Numbered from the stretch's first letter, positions 11,116 to 22,260 are shown. The stretch is DNA of 64,000 bases from Chrysopilus asiliformis (GCA_964034945.1 OZ035962.1:73609597-73673596), one strand, 5' to 3'. Numbers and translations are program-made. Notes: generated by a model from the letters alone, not told the origin.

Positions 11116-11117
11116 TA

Positions 11118-12160
11118 TTTACGTTTTGAAAATTTATCTTCTTATTGGGAAAAATCGTATCTTAATTCTGTGAAAGAATACTTTTAAACATACCACCTAC
11201 GAAACCAGCTGCCAAAGAGACATTTATAATATGGTGGTGAAATCGATGAAGCAAAAATAACATAAATCTCTTCAAATTTTCTTTAAAGAATTGTTGATTT
11301 GAAATCTATTAAACTTCATTAACCCAATTAATAAGATTATCTTATTTTAGATACTTTCTGATCTATATGAGCTTCAAATGAAAATCAGAACTAATCAATC
11401 AAAATATTTCAAGTTGATCAAATGTTAAAGAAAAATACAAATCCACTAGACGTAAAAATCCCTGCTTTGAGAATAAATTCGAAATATCGACAAAGTCTGA
11501 TCCAGATTTGAATACTTGCCTAATGTAATTACATCGAAGATTTCAATATAAATGGAAATGAATGTTGTCCTGACTGTCGGTTTTTGTTCTATCTCTTTTA
11601 CTTCTCCATTACACTATAGCAATAATTTTTTTCGGAGTCTTACTTTTTTTGTATTTTTAGATGAAGTTTAATTAAGTCCTTAGGAGACTAGATTTTTGTT
11701 CGACATAATCTCAAGTAAATGTTCGTTCAGAAACATTCACATAAGGTTTTTATAAATAAGAATGTTGCCAGTTGTATCCCTTTTGCGTAACTACGCCTCC
11801 AATAATCACGATTTTTTTAATCAAAAAAATAGCATTAGGACAACATCAAAAGAAATTGATACCATACCACGGAATAGTATTTTGTTCAAGGAAATTGGAA
11901 AAATGAAGAGGATCTTTCGTTCGCTAAGAACATTAACGTCGTGTTAGTGCGGCGTAGATATGTTACTTTATTTAGCTGTTTGAGCCATATGTTGATCGGA
12001 ATTCCTTTTAAAAATGGGAAGAATTACGCATGAAGCGTGACTTTTTATCCAAATTAGATGATATGTAAAAAGCAAAATGTTTTCGCATTGATAATTCCAA
12101 TTTTATGTTAATGTTATATCAAAAACGTTGAATCGACAACATAAAATTACATTACATGAG
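11118..12160. other. AT-rich stretch, nothing recognised
   Basis: About 1 kb of AT-rich DNA between the mariner and the LOA element. The 61-codon frame at 11762-11947 has no recognisable domain. Confidence 0.5.
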
Positions 12161-12438
12161 ACTTTTCAATAATCAGGTGATCAGGCGTCTGTTGCGGGGG
12201 GGAATAGGTTGGCAGCTGCTGTCGACCCCGTAACCTGTAACAGCATTGAGGTCATCATCACTGTTCCGGTCATGTTTCGGGCAGTGGGGAGGGAATCGAT
12301 GGTTGTAGCAGAGGGTTAACCCTGTTACGATTCGCAAGTGTACGCATTGCCTCCTCGTGGCGATCACTGGTAACTAGTTATTCTAGGCTAAAATGCGGCG
12401 CTAAAGGAGAAACCCTTGACAAAAAACCCCAATCCAAG

Positions 12439-14076
12439 GTGGAACAGCATATGCCGATGGATGAATGGCTAGTGGGTAATCTAGTCGCGAATATGCGGAC
12501 TCAGGATACCTGGCGACCTCCTGTTTCAAGTAGCCTTACACCTGCAAAGGAGCTCTGTAGGTGCGGACATTCTTTCTCCTATACTCGTGGGACCAAAATA
12601 GAGCCTTTAACTTCTACGGAGAAGGACCCCTCCCGAATAGGGTCCACGGAGAAGGATCTCTCCGCAAAAAGATCCAATCCCAAAGAGACCGGATCTCTCA
12701 AAAAGCTGTGGTGGAGGTATCTGGGGCCAGTAGTTCTAATGCTGCGGCTACTACAGATAAATCTCCACCACTCTAAAATGGCATCCGCCTCCTTACTTCT
12801 CCGACTGACTACAGGAGGAGAAGACATCGTGTTGATCCAGGAACCATGGGTGGCAAGGAACATGGTTTGTGGACTCAACTCACCGGGCTATTAGCTCATA
12901 TACGATAGGAACAAAGGTAATCCAAGAGCTTGCTTATTGGTAAAACATAACCTTAACGCATTTCTACTCCCAACTTACAGCGATAGAGATATGGTTACGA
13001 TCAAGCTGGAGCTAGCCTCGACCAGCTTCTGGCTAACTTCGACCTATCTCGCCCACGACCAGGAAGGACCCCTGCCACCGGATAATCTGGGGAGGCTTGT
13101 CGCCGACGCTGGTCTACATAAAACCGGGCTTCTTATCGGAGGTGATGTTAACGCGCATCACATAGTCTGGGGAAGTACGGACATAAACGACAGAGGTGAG
13201 TCACTTTTTGAATACATTCTAAGTACTAACCTAAACATCTGTAACGTCGGCAATGAACCCACCTTCGTTACTACTAACAGACAAGAGGTTCTAGATATTA
13301 CCTTAGTCTCTGACTCCATCTCCTGCATGGTCAAGGACTGGAGGGTTTTGAAGGAGCACTCTTTCTCAGATCATAGATATATTCAATTCGGTCTCGACAT
13401 ACAACCCCCAACCTCTCCGATTTTTAGGAATCGAAGAAGGACAAACTGGGGCCTGTATAGAGACACGTTTAACAGACTGCCGCCTATGGGCACTCCTAAA
13501 CCCCCCACCACGGCTCAGGATGTGGATTCTATTGTGGAGGACCTAACTAATGCATTTAATGGAGCAATGGACCTATCCTGCCCAGAGAGTAGGCCAAGGG
13601 GCAAAAAGAGACCACCATGGTGGTCCCCGGAGCTTATGACTCTCAGGAAGGAAAGTCGTAGGCTCTTCAACAAAGCAAAAAGTACCAGACTGCAGCAGGA
13701 TTGGGACTCTTATAAAGGGATGTTGAGAACCCTGAAAAAAGAGGTGAGGAAAGCCCAGCGTAAGTCCTGGGAACTCTACTGCGGTAAGATAGAAGAGTGC
13801 TCTGAAGCAGCCAGGCTTCGGAAAATCCTCTCAACCACTCCTAATATGCCCAGCTATCTAAAAAAAGCTGACGAAACATGGACATGTTCTAGCCTGGAAA
13901 CCCTAGAACTCTTAATGGATACCCATTTCCCGGGATGCTCTAAGGACTCACCAAGAAGGGAGATTCTGATAAATAGAGAGGAGAACAGGCTTCATAGCAA
14001 ACTCCTCGATAAACAAAAATTACATGGGCAATTAAGAGTTTTAAACCGTTTAAGTCACCTGGACCGGACGGTATAA
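12439..14076 (+). pseudogene. LOA-like ORF2, endonuclease segment
   Basis: First part of the retrotransposon polyprotein; the endonuclease nicks target DNA for target-primed reverse transcription. The visible order is LQINLHHSKMASA (start of the domain), VLIQEPWV (catalytic Glu), then a TAG stop at 12892-12894. The same frame continues with GGDVNAHHIVWGS, NEPTFVTTNRQEVLDITL and SFSDHRYI (catalytic Asp/His near 13369). A charged linker region follows up to about 14010. A one-base frameshift between about 14011 and 14018 then moves the coding to another frame. Apart from the stop and the frameshift the domain is complete. Confidence 0.9.
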
Positions 14077-14831
14077 TACCAGCTGAAATTCAGAAAGTTT
14101 CAGACTTGGCCCTCCCCTGGCTCGAAACAATTTTCCAAGCCTGCATTAACCTAGTCTATATTCCCTTAAAATGGACAGAGGTTAACGTCGTTTTTATCCC
14201 CAAGGCAGGGAAAAACTCACATAGCTCACCTAAAGATCTCAGACCGATCAGCCTCTCGTCTTTTCTTCTGAAGACACTAGAAAGATTGCTAGACACTCAT
14301 ATACGTCAAAGAATTGACCCAAATAAGTTATCTACATCTCAACACGCATACTGCAAAGGCAAGTCCGTGGAGACAGCTATGCATACTCTGGTTCACACAA
14401 TAGAAAAATCACTGGACCTCAAGGAATACACAATGGTTACCTTTCTGGATATTGAAGGAGCCTTTAACAATGTCGCACCCGGGGCTATCATGGGAGCATT
14501 ACAGTATCTTGGTGTAGAGGCTCCTATAGGCGAACTGATAAATCTAATGCTAACAGGCAGGATTATCAATTCAAAGCTGGGGAACTCATCTGCAAGAAGA
14601 TATGTAAAGAGAGGAACCCCACAAGGGGGAGTACTCTCCCCACTTCTTTGGATACTAGCAGTTAACGAATTGCTTCAAATCCTGGAAGCGGAGGGCTGCA
14701 AAGTGGTAGCTTACGCGGACGACGTTGCTATAGCTTTTTCAGGAAAGTATCCTACAACATTGAAAGAGCTAACTCAGAATGCTCTCTCTAAATTATCTAC
14801 CTGGACAAACAAATGCGGTTTAGCGGTTTAG
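14019..14831 (+). pseudogene. LOA-like ORF2, reverse transcriptase segment
   Basis: RNA-dependent DNA polymerase core of the element. After the frameshift the frame resumes with FKPFKSPGPDGIIPAE (motif 0/1), LRPISLSSFLLKTLERLLD, FLDIEGAFNNV (motif A, first catalytic Asp), GTPQGGVLSPLLW (motif B) and VVAYADDVAIAF (motif C, YADD at 14712-14723). It ends where an 8-bp tandem duplication (TAGCGGTT twice, about 14819-14834) shifts the frame. All catalytic residues are present. Confidence 0.9.
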
Positions 14832-16342
14832 CGGTTAATCCGCTAAAAACCGAAATAGTCCTCTTCACCAGGAAATATAAAATTCCTCAAATCGACCCAC
14901 CCTCCATAAATGGTACCAGCCTAGTCTGGACAGACAGGGCCAAATACCTGGGTATTATTCTAGATAGGAAGCTAGACTGGAAATTGAATACTCAGGAAAG
15001 GGTTAGAAAAGCCTCAGTGGCCCTCTACTCGTGTAAACGAGCCATTGGATCAAAATGGGGAATGAAACCATACATGGTTCACTGGCTCTACACGTCCGTT
15101 ATCAGACCCATACTTATGTATGGGGTAATCGTCTGGTGGACAGCTTTAGATAAAGCCGTACACCGAGGTTTGCTAGGGAAAATACAAAGAATGGCGTCAG
15201 TGTGCATAAGCGGAGCATTGAGAACGACTCCCACGAAGGCACTGGAAACCCTTCTACATTTGGTTCCCCTAGACCTATACGGCAAGCAGATGGCGGCACG
15301 TGCAGCCATAAGACTAAAAGCCTCACTAACATGGTATAATACTGAAAAAGGGCACTCCAGTATTCTTAAGAATTTTCAGGAAGTCCCGAGAAATATAGAT
15401 TACACCATATCCAAACCGTTCTTTGAAAGGAACTTCACCACTATCATCCCTTCCAGGCAACAATGGAAGGATGGTACTATACAAAACTGTAACACAGTAC
15501 ACTTTTACACAGATGGATCCAAACTGGATGGGAGAGTGGGCAGGGGGATCTACTCTGGTCATTTAAAGATCAGTCAATGCCTCCGCCTACCGGATCACTG
15601 TAGTGTATTTCAGGCCGAAATGATGGCAATCAAAGACGTCACCGAGTGGCTCAAAAATAATGTTGTATCATCTAGAGATATTAGCATCTTTACTGACAGC
15701 CAAGCGGCAATAAAATCCCTAGAATCTATCGCACTCACATCAAAGGTGGCACGGGAGTGTAAGGCATATCTTAATGAGATGTCTGAATACTTCAATATCA
15801 ACATCGTTTGGGTGCCAGGACATAGTGACATAGATGGGAACGAGAAAGCGGACGAACTCGCTAGGAGAGGCACAATTGCGCCAACTCTACCTGTAAAAGA
15901 GAGTATAGGCATACCTATGGCAACGTGCAAACTCCTACTAAGTTCTGAAACGCTAAACAAGGCAAACCAGAGATGGACACGGGAGAGAACGTGTACCGTC
16001 ACCAAACGTATCTGGCCAAAGCTAGACAAAAAACGCTCCAGTAGACTCCTCTCACTGCAAAGAAATGCGATCAGCACGGTAGTGGGAATAATAACAGGGC
16101 ACTGCCTAATAGGTAGACATGCCGATAGGCTCGGAGCTCCCTCAAACGATTTTTGTAGAAGCTGTGGAGATGTGGACGAAGAGGAGTCGACAACTCATCT
16201 TCTCTGTCATTGCCCAGCACTAGCTCAACGCAGAAGAACTCATTTGCGCAGTTTCTTCCTAAACGATCTGGAAGACCTAAGCGCCACAAACGTCGCAGAT
16301 CTACTCCGCTTCATCAGAAGCTCCAAATGGTTCGAGGTATAG
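14813..16342 (+). pseudogene. LOA-like ORF2, RT thumb, RNase H and C-terminal Cys/His motif
   Basis: Continuation after the 8-bp duplication. It begins with the end of the RT domain (LAVNPLKTEIVLFTRK, then YLGIILDRKLDW). The RNase H domain follows at about residues 225-350 with all acidic catalytic residues: FYTDGSK, FQAEMMAI, IFTDSQAAI and WVPGHSDIDGNEKAD. RNase H removes template RNA and its presence places the element in the LOA/I/R1 part of the non-LTR tree. Near the C-terminus is CRSCGDVDEEESTTHLLCHC, the Cys/His motif seen in this group. Stop at 16340-16342, about 80 bp before the AACCT tail. Confidence 0.9.
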
Positions 16343-16420
16343 GGAAATGGATCGTCAAGATTCGCATGGTATCACAATGGGCCATTTCTGGCCTAAGTGT
16401 GCCTTTTTGGCAGCCACTCC

Positions 16421-16440
16421 AACCTAACCTAACCTAACCT
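16421..16440 (+). repeat. (AACCT)4 3' tail of the retrotransposon
   Basis: Four exact AACCT units end the LOA-like element and run into the target duplication. The unit is the complement of the ancestral insect telomere repeat TTAGG. Its position, inside the target duplication, shows it was copied with the element and is not a stretch of telomere. Confidence 0.85.
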
Positions 16441-16546
16441 TTCAATAATCACGGCGAATCTTTGAATTTACACAACACGATATGCGATAGGCTTTTATAA
16501 CTAAGAATGCCACCAAATGTATTTAACGATGAGATTTTAAAACATA

Positions 16547-16760
16547 CATGTCTACTCTGGAACCCGAAATAGCGTTAAGTTTGTGCGATTTCCCCGCAAT
16601 TTTTATTCTTGAATCCGTTGTGTTTCACTTCTGTTCGATTGCGTATGATCTAATAATGTTTTGAGGGTAGAATTACTCGTTACAGAATACCAATTGAGTA
16701 GCTAATAGGATCGACTGAGTTTGGTTTAACGTTTTAACTTCGGATTCCAGAATAGCCATG
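16547..16760. mobile_element. family G MITE, copy 1 (CATG ends, ATA duplication)
   Basis: A 214-bp unit with inverted ends of the form CATGxCTATTCTGGAATCCG, flanked by ATA on both sides. It matches the copy at 38069-38263 throughout, including TTTTGAGGGTAGAATTACT. It lies about 100 bp beyond the LOA target duplication. No coding capacity. Confidence 0.65.
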
Positions 16761-16970
16761 ATAGATTCATAATTTAAAAGCTTATCGGAATATGTTAAAT
16801 TTTGTTTACAACTAAAAAGTAATATTTTATGCCTGTTCGAATTCATACAAATTTTGGCATGATGATACGATCGCATGATGATTAAACAAATTGATTTTGA
16901 TACTTTTTATAAAACTGCAACTACACGGAGAGAAATCCAAATAGGAATATACAAGTCAGTGGAATCTTCT

Positions 16971-17095
16971 GCGGCATTTTCCTATAATTTTGGTAATATT
17001 TCCTAATTTTTGGTATGAATTCCCCTACGGAAATACGGCATTTTACTATGATTTTGGTAATATTTCCTAATTTTTGGCATGAATTCCCATTACCA
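16971..17095. repeat. local tandem duplication, about 64 bp units
   Basis: The block containing TTTGGTAATATTTCCTAATT and the following ATGAATTCCC occurs twice in tandem with about six differences. Function unknown. Confidence 0.7.
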
Positions 17096-17099
17096 AAAA

Positions 17100-17913
17100 A
17101 ATTCACTGTCTCGTATATACCTATTTTTTGTAGGAATCTGTCTTATTATTTCTCTTCGTGTAAATATTGATCAAAGGAAGAACGTAAAGCCATGTCGATG
17201 AAAGTCTTTACATGACGCCAGGGAAAGAACGGCATACGAAAAAAAAAGTCAGATAATCCCAAAACAATGGTGTTAGGATAACTAATTCTCTAATTTCATG
17301 TCAAACATCTAATTTTTATGCGATTTTTCGTTCAAATAAGAGCTCTCAGTTGTAGTTATCTGTGGAAGATGTTTCTTGTATATTTTTTACTCCTCAACGG
17401 ATAACATGGAAACAATTTACGTTGCATTACTTGGAATGGCGCAAATCTTTTTAGCAATGTTTGTAGCATGAGCTCCCCTCCCCTCTGGCCCCCTCTCCTT
17501 GTAATACATAAACCAGTTAATGGATTTTTATGAAGTTTTCCCCGCTGTATAGAGGACTCTTTAGAGAGTTTATGACACAAAAAAAATCTAAATCATCTTT
17601 CTTCACTCTGTCCTCTTTTTCTGCTAAATCTTTGCCAGTAAACAAAAAAGAAGAACGTAAAGCGATGTCGAGATTTTTCATATTGATACTATAAAGAATA
17701 TTATATAAGTACTTAAAAAATACATTTTTTCCTTTTTACTTTGTCTCCAATTGGTTTCTGATATCTTAAACTCGAAAACTTTCGCAAATTTTAAGTTGAA
17801 TTTTGCCCTGAAATTTATCGTGTCGCTCTCCTCTAATAAGTATATTTATTATTCTCTTACCAACGGAAAACTACGATTTTCCATTTGCAGTCGAATTTTA
17901 AGACCAGTTAAAC
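17100..17913. other. AT-rich stretch, nothing recognised
   Basis: A short direct repeat (AGAACGTAAAGCxATGTCGA) occurs near 17178 and 17651. Otherwise nothing seen. Confidence 0.5.
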
Positions 17914-18357
17914 TTAAGCAGGCAATAGACGCTCACGCATGCCCTACAACATTTCATGTTGTCACGCCAATTTGAGCGTGTGTAGTGCTGACGGACAACA
18001 AAAACTCGTGTTGGCGATCATGATCGTCAAATATCAAACTATCTTTGATTTTTTGGGCGTGGCTTCAGGTTGGCCAACATGATCGCAGGTGTATTGCCAT
18101 AGTTTAGAGATATATAGTTAGGAAACGCGAGAGAAATTTTTTCTTGAAGAAGAGTACGTTGTCGTCTGTTTCATTTGCTTTGTAAAGACACTAATTGCTT
18201 TTGTGTGAGAAATGCAAAACTCTCGGGATATTTCGTATTGTCGGCAGAACATTCCGTAAAATGTTCCTTGCCAGGCATTTTTTCTGTTTAAGCAACGTAA
18301 CAAGTGAAATAAAAGTGTTTTTTTTGCTAAAAAATCCTATCGCCATTGCCAGTTGAA

Positions 18358-18593
18358 GAAATTGTGAAAGGCCGCTGTCGGCCCTTGTGTATGTGTTGGT
18401 CCAATATTTTGGTTTGTTCTGTGCGAGTATTACAAAATGATTTTTTTCAACAAGTCTATTTGAGCTAAATGATAAGAAATTGTGAAAGGCCGCTGTCGGC
18501 CCTTGTGTATGTGTTGGTCCAATATTTTGGTTTGTTCTGTGCGAGTATTACAAAATGATTTTTTTCAACAAGTCTATTTGAGCTAAATGATAA
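18358..18593. repeat. perfect 118-bp tandem duplication
   Basis: ATTGTGAAAGGCCGCTGTCG and the sequence after it recur exactly 118 bp later (18361 and 18479). No difference was seen between the two units. A 19-bp tandem copy (ATGATGCTGTCGACTAC unit) follows at 18604-18642. The identity implies a recent event or an assembly artefact. Confidence 0.85.
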
Positions 18594-19166
18594 AAAGAGA
18601 GAAATGATGCTGTCGACTACGGAATGATGCTGTCGACTACTTCTTTCTACAGGCGGCAAACGGAAAACCACGTTTGTGTCTTATCTTTAGTAAGTCTCTA
18701 ATCTTTGGTATTGCTGTGATGTAGGACATTCGTTCATTCTTGTGAAATTTTTGAACGAGTAACATCTGTTGAAGTGAAAAAGTGAATTCAGGAAAACAAT
18801 TAGAAGGGCAATAAAATAATAAAAAGGGCTTCTTTGAAAGACAAAACATTTTGGGAAGAATTTTTCGAAATGATTCATCCTCATTTTGCAAATTCCAAAT
18901 TCTCTATTACGATGTTATCTCCTTGAACAGTTGGAAACGAATCACGGTGTGTCAACTTAGAACAAAAAGTAAATTTCATTTTTAGTTCCGATTTCAAACA
19001 CGGTGCGCTGTTGTTGCATGCGTTTTTCGTTTTTCAAACATGATGGCGCGTGTGTCGCATGTTTTTCCCGACTTGACCATGATTTGAGGTTAGTTTTTTT
19101 TCTCTTCATTTTGGGGCACATATTAATTCCTGTAATTTTTCAAGTATCAAAACACCGGTATTTTAG

Positions 19167-19800
19167 GAAGAATCAGAGAACGATTCGTTTGAGTGGGTAG
19201 AATTGAAGCAGTTGTACCTTGAAACCCGTTGTGAGCCATCAGTTTCGCCCCTGAGACTTCGCTGTCGGTTTTGCCCAAAGTTGTGACATTCTGTGCGGTT
19301 GGGGCGCATCACTGCTTAAGAATTTTCCACAGTGACTTACTGCTGAAAGGTATCTCCATTTATTTGCAATTTTTGAGAAAATTTCATGGTGTATTTCTAG
19401 GTCACACAAACTACATTAACGATGTTTCTTGGGAGCCCGAGGGCGAATATTTAGCTTTAGTCAGTGAGGACCACACCTGCATACTTTTGCAGCCAGAGAC
19501 GTGATTATTTGGGATCTGAGGAAGTCGAGGTAATGATCTCGGGATAGTCTTACTTTGCTGCAATGAATTGTAATTCCTCTTCCAGTCGTTCGAGACACTC
19601 GAGCATTCCATGAAGACGGAGGCAAAGTTGCCTCAAAATCAAGCCCCACTTAAGCTTTATGGTGGGCTTTGCTGGCACTATCGCCTTCCCTATATCGTAG
19701 CTGCGTTTGATTGTAACCTGCTTTTCGGACGGCTTGGAGCTCTAGCGCTTGGCTCGACACATTTGGCTTGTCCCTCGTCTTCACTGCTACTGCAGTAATG
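19167..19800 (+). pseudogene. captured WD40 gene fragment, Nup37-like, introns retained
   Basis: Three exon-like pieces. Exon 1 (19167-19349) starts after an acceptor (TATTTTAG) and encodes a segment ending ISFAPETSLSVLPKV and TFCAVGAHHCLRIFHSDL. A 51-bp intron (19350-19400, GT...AG) follows. Exon 2 (19401-19529) encodes GHTNYINDVSWEPEGEYLAL then EDHTC, a WD40 repeat. A second short GT...AG intron (19530-19585) leads to exon 3, with LCWHYRLPYIVAAFDCNLLF. The order matches nucleoporin Nup37 as I know it (a SPET...LPP segment, the GHT...DDHTC repeat, and a C-terminal WHRTLPLCVIGGDHKLLFW). The middle of the protein is missing. A one-base loss near 19236, a TGA at 19500 and other frame breaks make it non-coding. 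Retained introns argue against retroposition. The Nup37 identity is from memory of the family; the WD40 call is firmer. Confidence 0.6.
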
Positions 19801-20059
19801 TGTTATTTATTTAAAAATAACAAACCAAAATGTAACAAACCAGAACTACCCAATACTCAAACCAAAATAGTTCCGATTTCAAACACGGTGCGCTGCAGTC
19901 AATAAGCCAAAGTTGGGCGTCTATTATAATATATATTGTCTATGAAACGAATGAAGACTGACAACATGATCGATACGTGTGTAGCAAAACCAACTTTTGG
20001 AGTGACAGCATGTTGTAGGGCATGCGTGAGCGTTTATTGCCTGCTTTAGGTGTGATAGG

Positions 20060-20745
20060 GCACGTTTGGCGACATTAGCTGTGTTTCAGTGGTTATTTAA
20101 ACGCAAAAATCTCAATTTTTCCGAAGCAAAGTGATTTTTGTTACCTGTTATTTTTTTTAAATTTTAAATTGAATTGTTTTTTTTTTAATCAAGATGTTTA
20201 AACTGCTTTAACAGCATTTAAATAAAAACAACCCATTGCACGATATGTTTTCCCATAAATACGGTAACCATACCTCCCGGAAAGATCCGGGATCTAGGCA
20301 TGTTGCCCAGCGTCATGAAAACTAAACTTTTTTCCTGGATTTTACAAATTGGTGTCATAATTTTTCAAAGGCTAGAAAAAACGATGCAAAACATACTTTA
20401 TTTTAGCTAGAGGTTGCCCCAAAATTTTTCTCGCCTGCGGTACATTTTTTTTACAAAAGGCTCATTATCGCAAAAGATTTGGCCTGCGACACATTTTTTT
20501 ATTGGTATTTTTACAGTTTCAGTTGCGATTATTTATATAGCGTAAAGAGTAAGAAAATGCGAGTTAATTTTCGTTTGGGATTGAGTATTTCTTGATTTGA
20601 AAAACTGCGCCGCATGCTATTAAAAATAATCGCCAGCGGCGCATAATTATAATTCCATTACCTTGGTGTTCGTCTAAATCACGTTTTATTTTCTATAAAA
20701 AATTGTTGTTCATTTAATTCTGACTTGACTCCAAACATATAATCC
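20060..20745 (+). repeat. family C dispersed repeat, copy 1
   Basis: Shares a long series of blocks with 52750-54720: GTGTTTCAGTGGTT, TTTAAATAAAAACAACCCAT, GTGACCATAC-like, CGCCTGxGGxxCATTTTTT and CTGCGCCGCA. It is an old, AT-rich, non-coding repeat. This copy lacks the nested insertions present in copy 2, so it serves as an empty-site reference. Confidence 0.6.
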
Positions 20746-22120
20746 AAAAAATAATTACTCCACGCCCACCACCCATCCTTCCTGGAAAAATCCTGGAAAA
20801 GTGTTTAATTCTTCATCTGTTTTCCTTACAATGACTTAAATTTCATTGTCGCCACAACTGAAAAAAAAATCCAATCATCAACGATAGAAAATCTTCACCT
20901 ATAGATATAAAAATCATTCCTCAATGAATGTCCGTCTACAATATACTACAGATCAAATATTGATAAATGACTGGAATTTTGTTCGGTTAAAATTAATACC
21001 GTGTAGTGCCCATTATTTCAAAGAGTATGCAAGGACATAAAACTTAGTGATTTACCTTCAACAGCGATATGCGTCTAGACCTTTTCTCCAAGGAATTTAT
21101 TATACTCGCTTATTTATTAAAATGTCTCTGCAAAGGTCAAAACGATGTTGAGAAAATTTCTTGAAAGGAATTTTAGTTTCATGTATATTATTTGCTCCAC
21201 TAGAACGTCGTTATGAAAGGCAAAAGAATTGTGTTAATAAATTTAAAAAAAAAATCAAAAAAGCTTTTATTCAAAGAAAATGTACTAAAAAGGAAAAAAA
21301 TATTTCTTTGTACGCTGTGTATCAGAAATAAGGCGAGATAAACAGGGTTGGGAAACATTGTCGTAACGTAACGAAATAACGATTTTTCGATTTTTCCCCA
21401 GAATTACGTTATAACGTTATAAAAATTTAATTCTGTTACAACAACAAAAAACGTAACGAAAACCGAAAAAAAATATTTATTTATTTTTGCTTTATTTTAT
21501 TTTTTATTTATTTTTTTTTTGTGAAAAATTCATCAAGTATAACTCCACAGACCTACCACCTGTATAAGATATAATAAAAAATATTGGGGTAGTATTTTTA
21601 ATCAAATTTTGATTCTAAATCGAACTTTGTATTGAGATATCCTTACGGACTTCGTAACGAATTCAACGACCCCAAAAACCCCAGATGAGATTTTTTTTTC
21701 GGAAAATTGGAGTAAAAGGATAGTCACGTTATCCTTATCGGATCTTCTATTTAAATGGTTTTAACCTTTAGACTATCGAGGTGGTGGTCTAAATGTTCAA
21801 AGCAGAGTTCGGAGAATATTCAAAATTCGTTTATTCTCAAACGAATATTGTTTGGACGATTTTTAGAATTCATTCATTCGCGAAAGAATGAATTGCATAT
21901 CATAGAATGCAAACTATTTATTTCCGACATAAAAAATTCCCGAGTGATAAAGAATGGAAAAGAATATTTTTTTTTTCATTTTTTTGCTTGCCATCCGAAA
22001 CTCCTGGAACTAAGGCGGAGGAGTTTGAGGTTAGTCGAGTTAGTTGAATTAGGGGTATTTTGGGTTTATTTACGGGGATTGCTGATGTACCAAAAAAGTA
22101 TGGTTTGGGGCTCCACAAAA
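20746..22120. other. AT-rich stretch, nothing recognised
   Basis: A poly-pyrimidine/T-rich patch near 21470-21520 and a CGTAAC-rich patch at 21358-21465. The 167-codon frame at 21755-22258 has no domain and runs into the C-rich tract, so I do not call it. Confidence 0.5.
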
Positions 22121-22129
22121 GTCAGTTAC

Positions 22130-22260
22130 CGCGGCTTTCTCTCCCCCTCCCTTCCACCCCCCCCCCCTTCCAACCCCTCCGACTTCCAACCCCCTCCCTC
22201 TTCAATCCCCGACCCATCCCCGTGCCCATACCAAGCCCTTCCCTCTGGCTTATTGTGAAA
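22130..22260. repeat. C-rich polypyrimidine tract
   Basis: About 120 bp of C/T-rich sequence with a run of C at 22158-22168. Pro/Ser-rich frames across it are composition artefacts. Confidence 0.8.

Larger units (their letters stand above)
12176..16439 (+). mobile_element. LOA-like non-LTR retrotransposon with target duplication
   Basis: Bounded by the 12-bp direct duplication TTTCAATAATCA at 12164-12175 and 16440-16451, so both true ends are visible. It carries an APE-type endonuclease, a reverse transcriptase, an RNase H domain and a C-terminal Cys/His motif, in the order typical of the LOA/I group. The 3' end is four AACCT units with no poly(A). The 5' part before the coding region is only about 0.3-0.6 kb, so a full ORF1 (gag with zinc knuckles) is not present. 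A short overlapping frame (12561-12776, ending SNAAATTDKSPPL) may be its C-terminal remnant. The enzyme reading frame is broken three times. Confidence 0.9.
17917..20045. mobile_element. Harbinger-type TIR element carrying captured gene fragments
   Basis: A 2129-bp unit flanked by TTA on both sides (17914-17916, 20046-20048). The inverted ends begin AGCAGGCAATAGACGCTCAC and match for about 36 bp with one mismatch, then weakly beyond. The 3-bp TTA duplication is the PIF/Harbinger type. No transposase frame is inside. It holds a WD40 gene fragment (19167-19800), a 118-bp perfect tandem duplication (about 18358-18593), and a 27-bp direct repeat (TTCCGATTTCAAACACGGTG at 18986 and 19870) that brackets the gene fragment. 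This resembles the 'Pack-TIR' arrangement, in which a non-autonomous transposon carries host gene pieces; that reading is inference. Confidence 0.65.

Noticed and set aside
15610..16077. 155-codon minus-strand ORF
   Set aside because: Antisense shadow of the RNase H region of the LOA-like element.
16421..16440. Telomere or interstitial telomeric repeat
   Set aside because: Only four units, and they sit inside the retrotransposon's target duplication, so they belong to its 3' tail.
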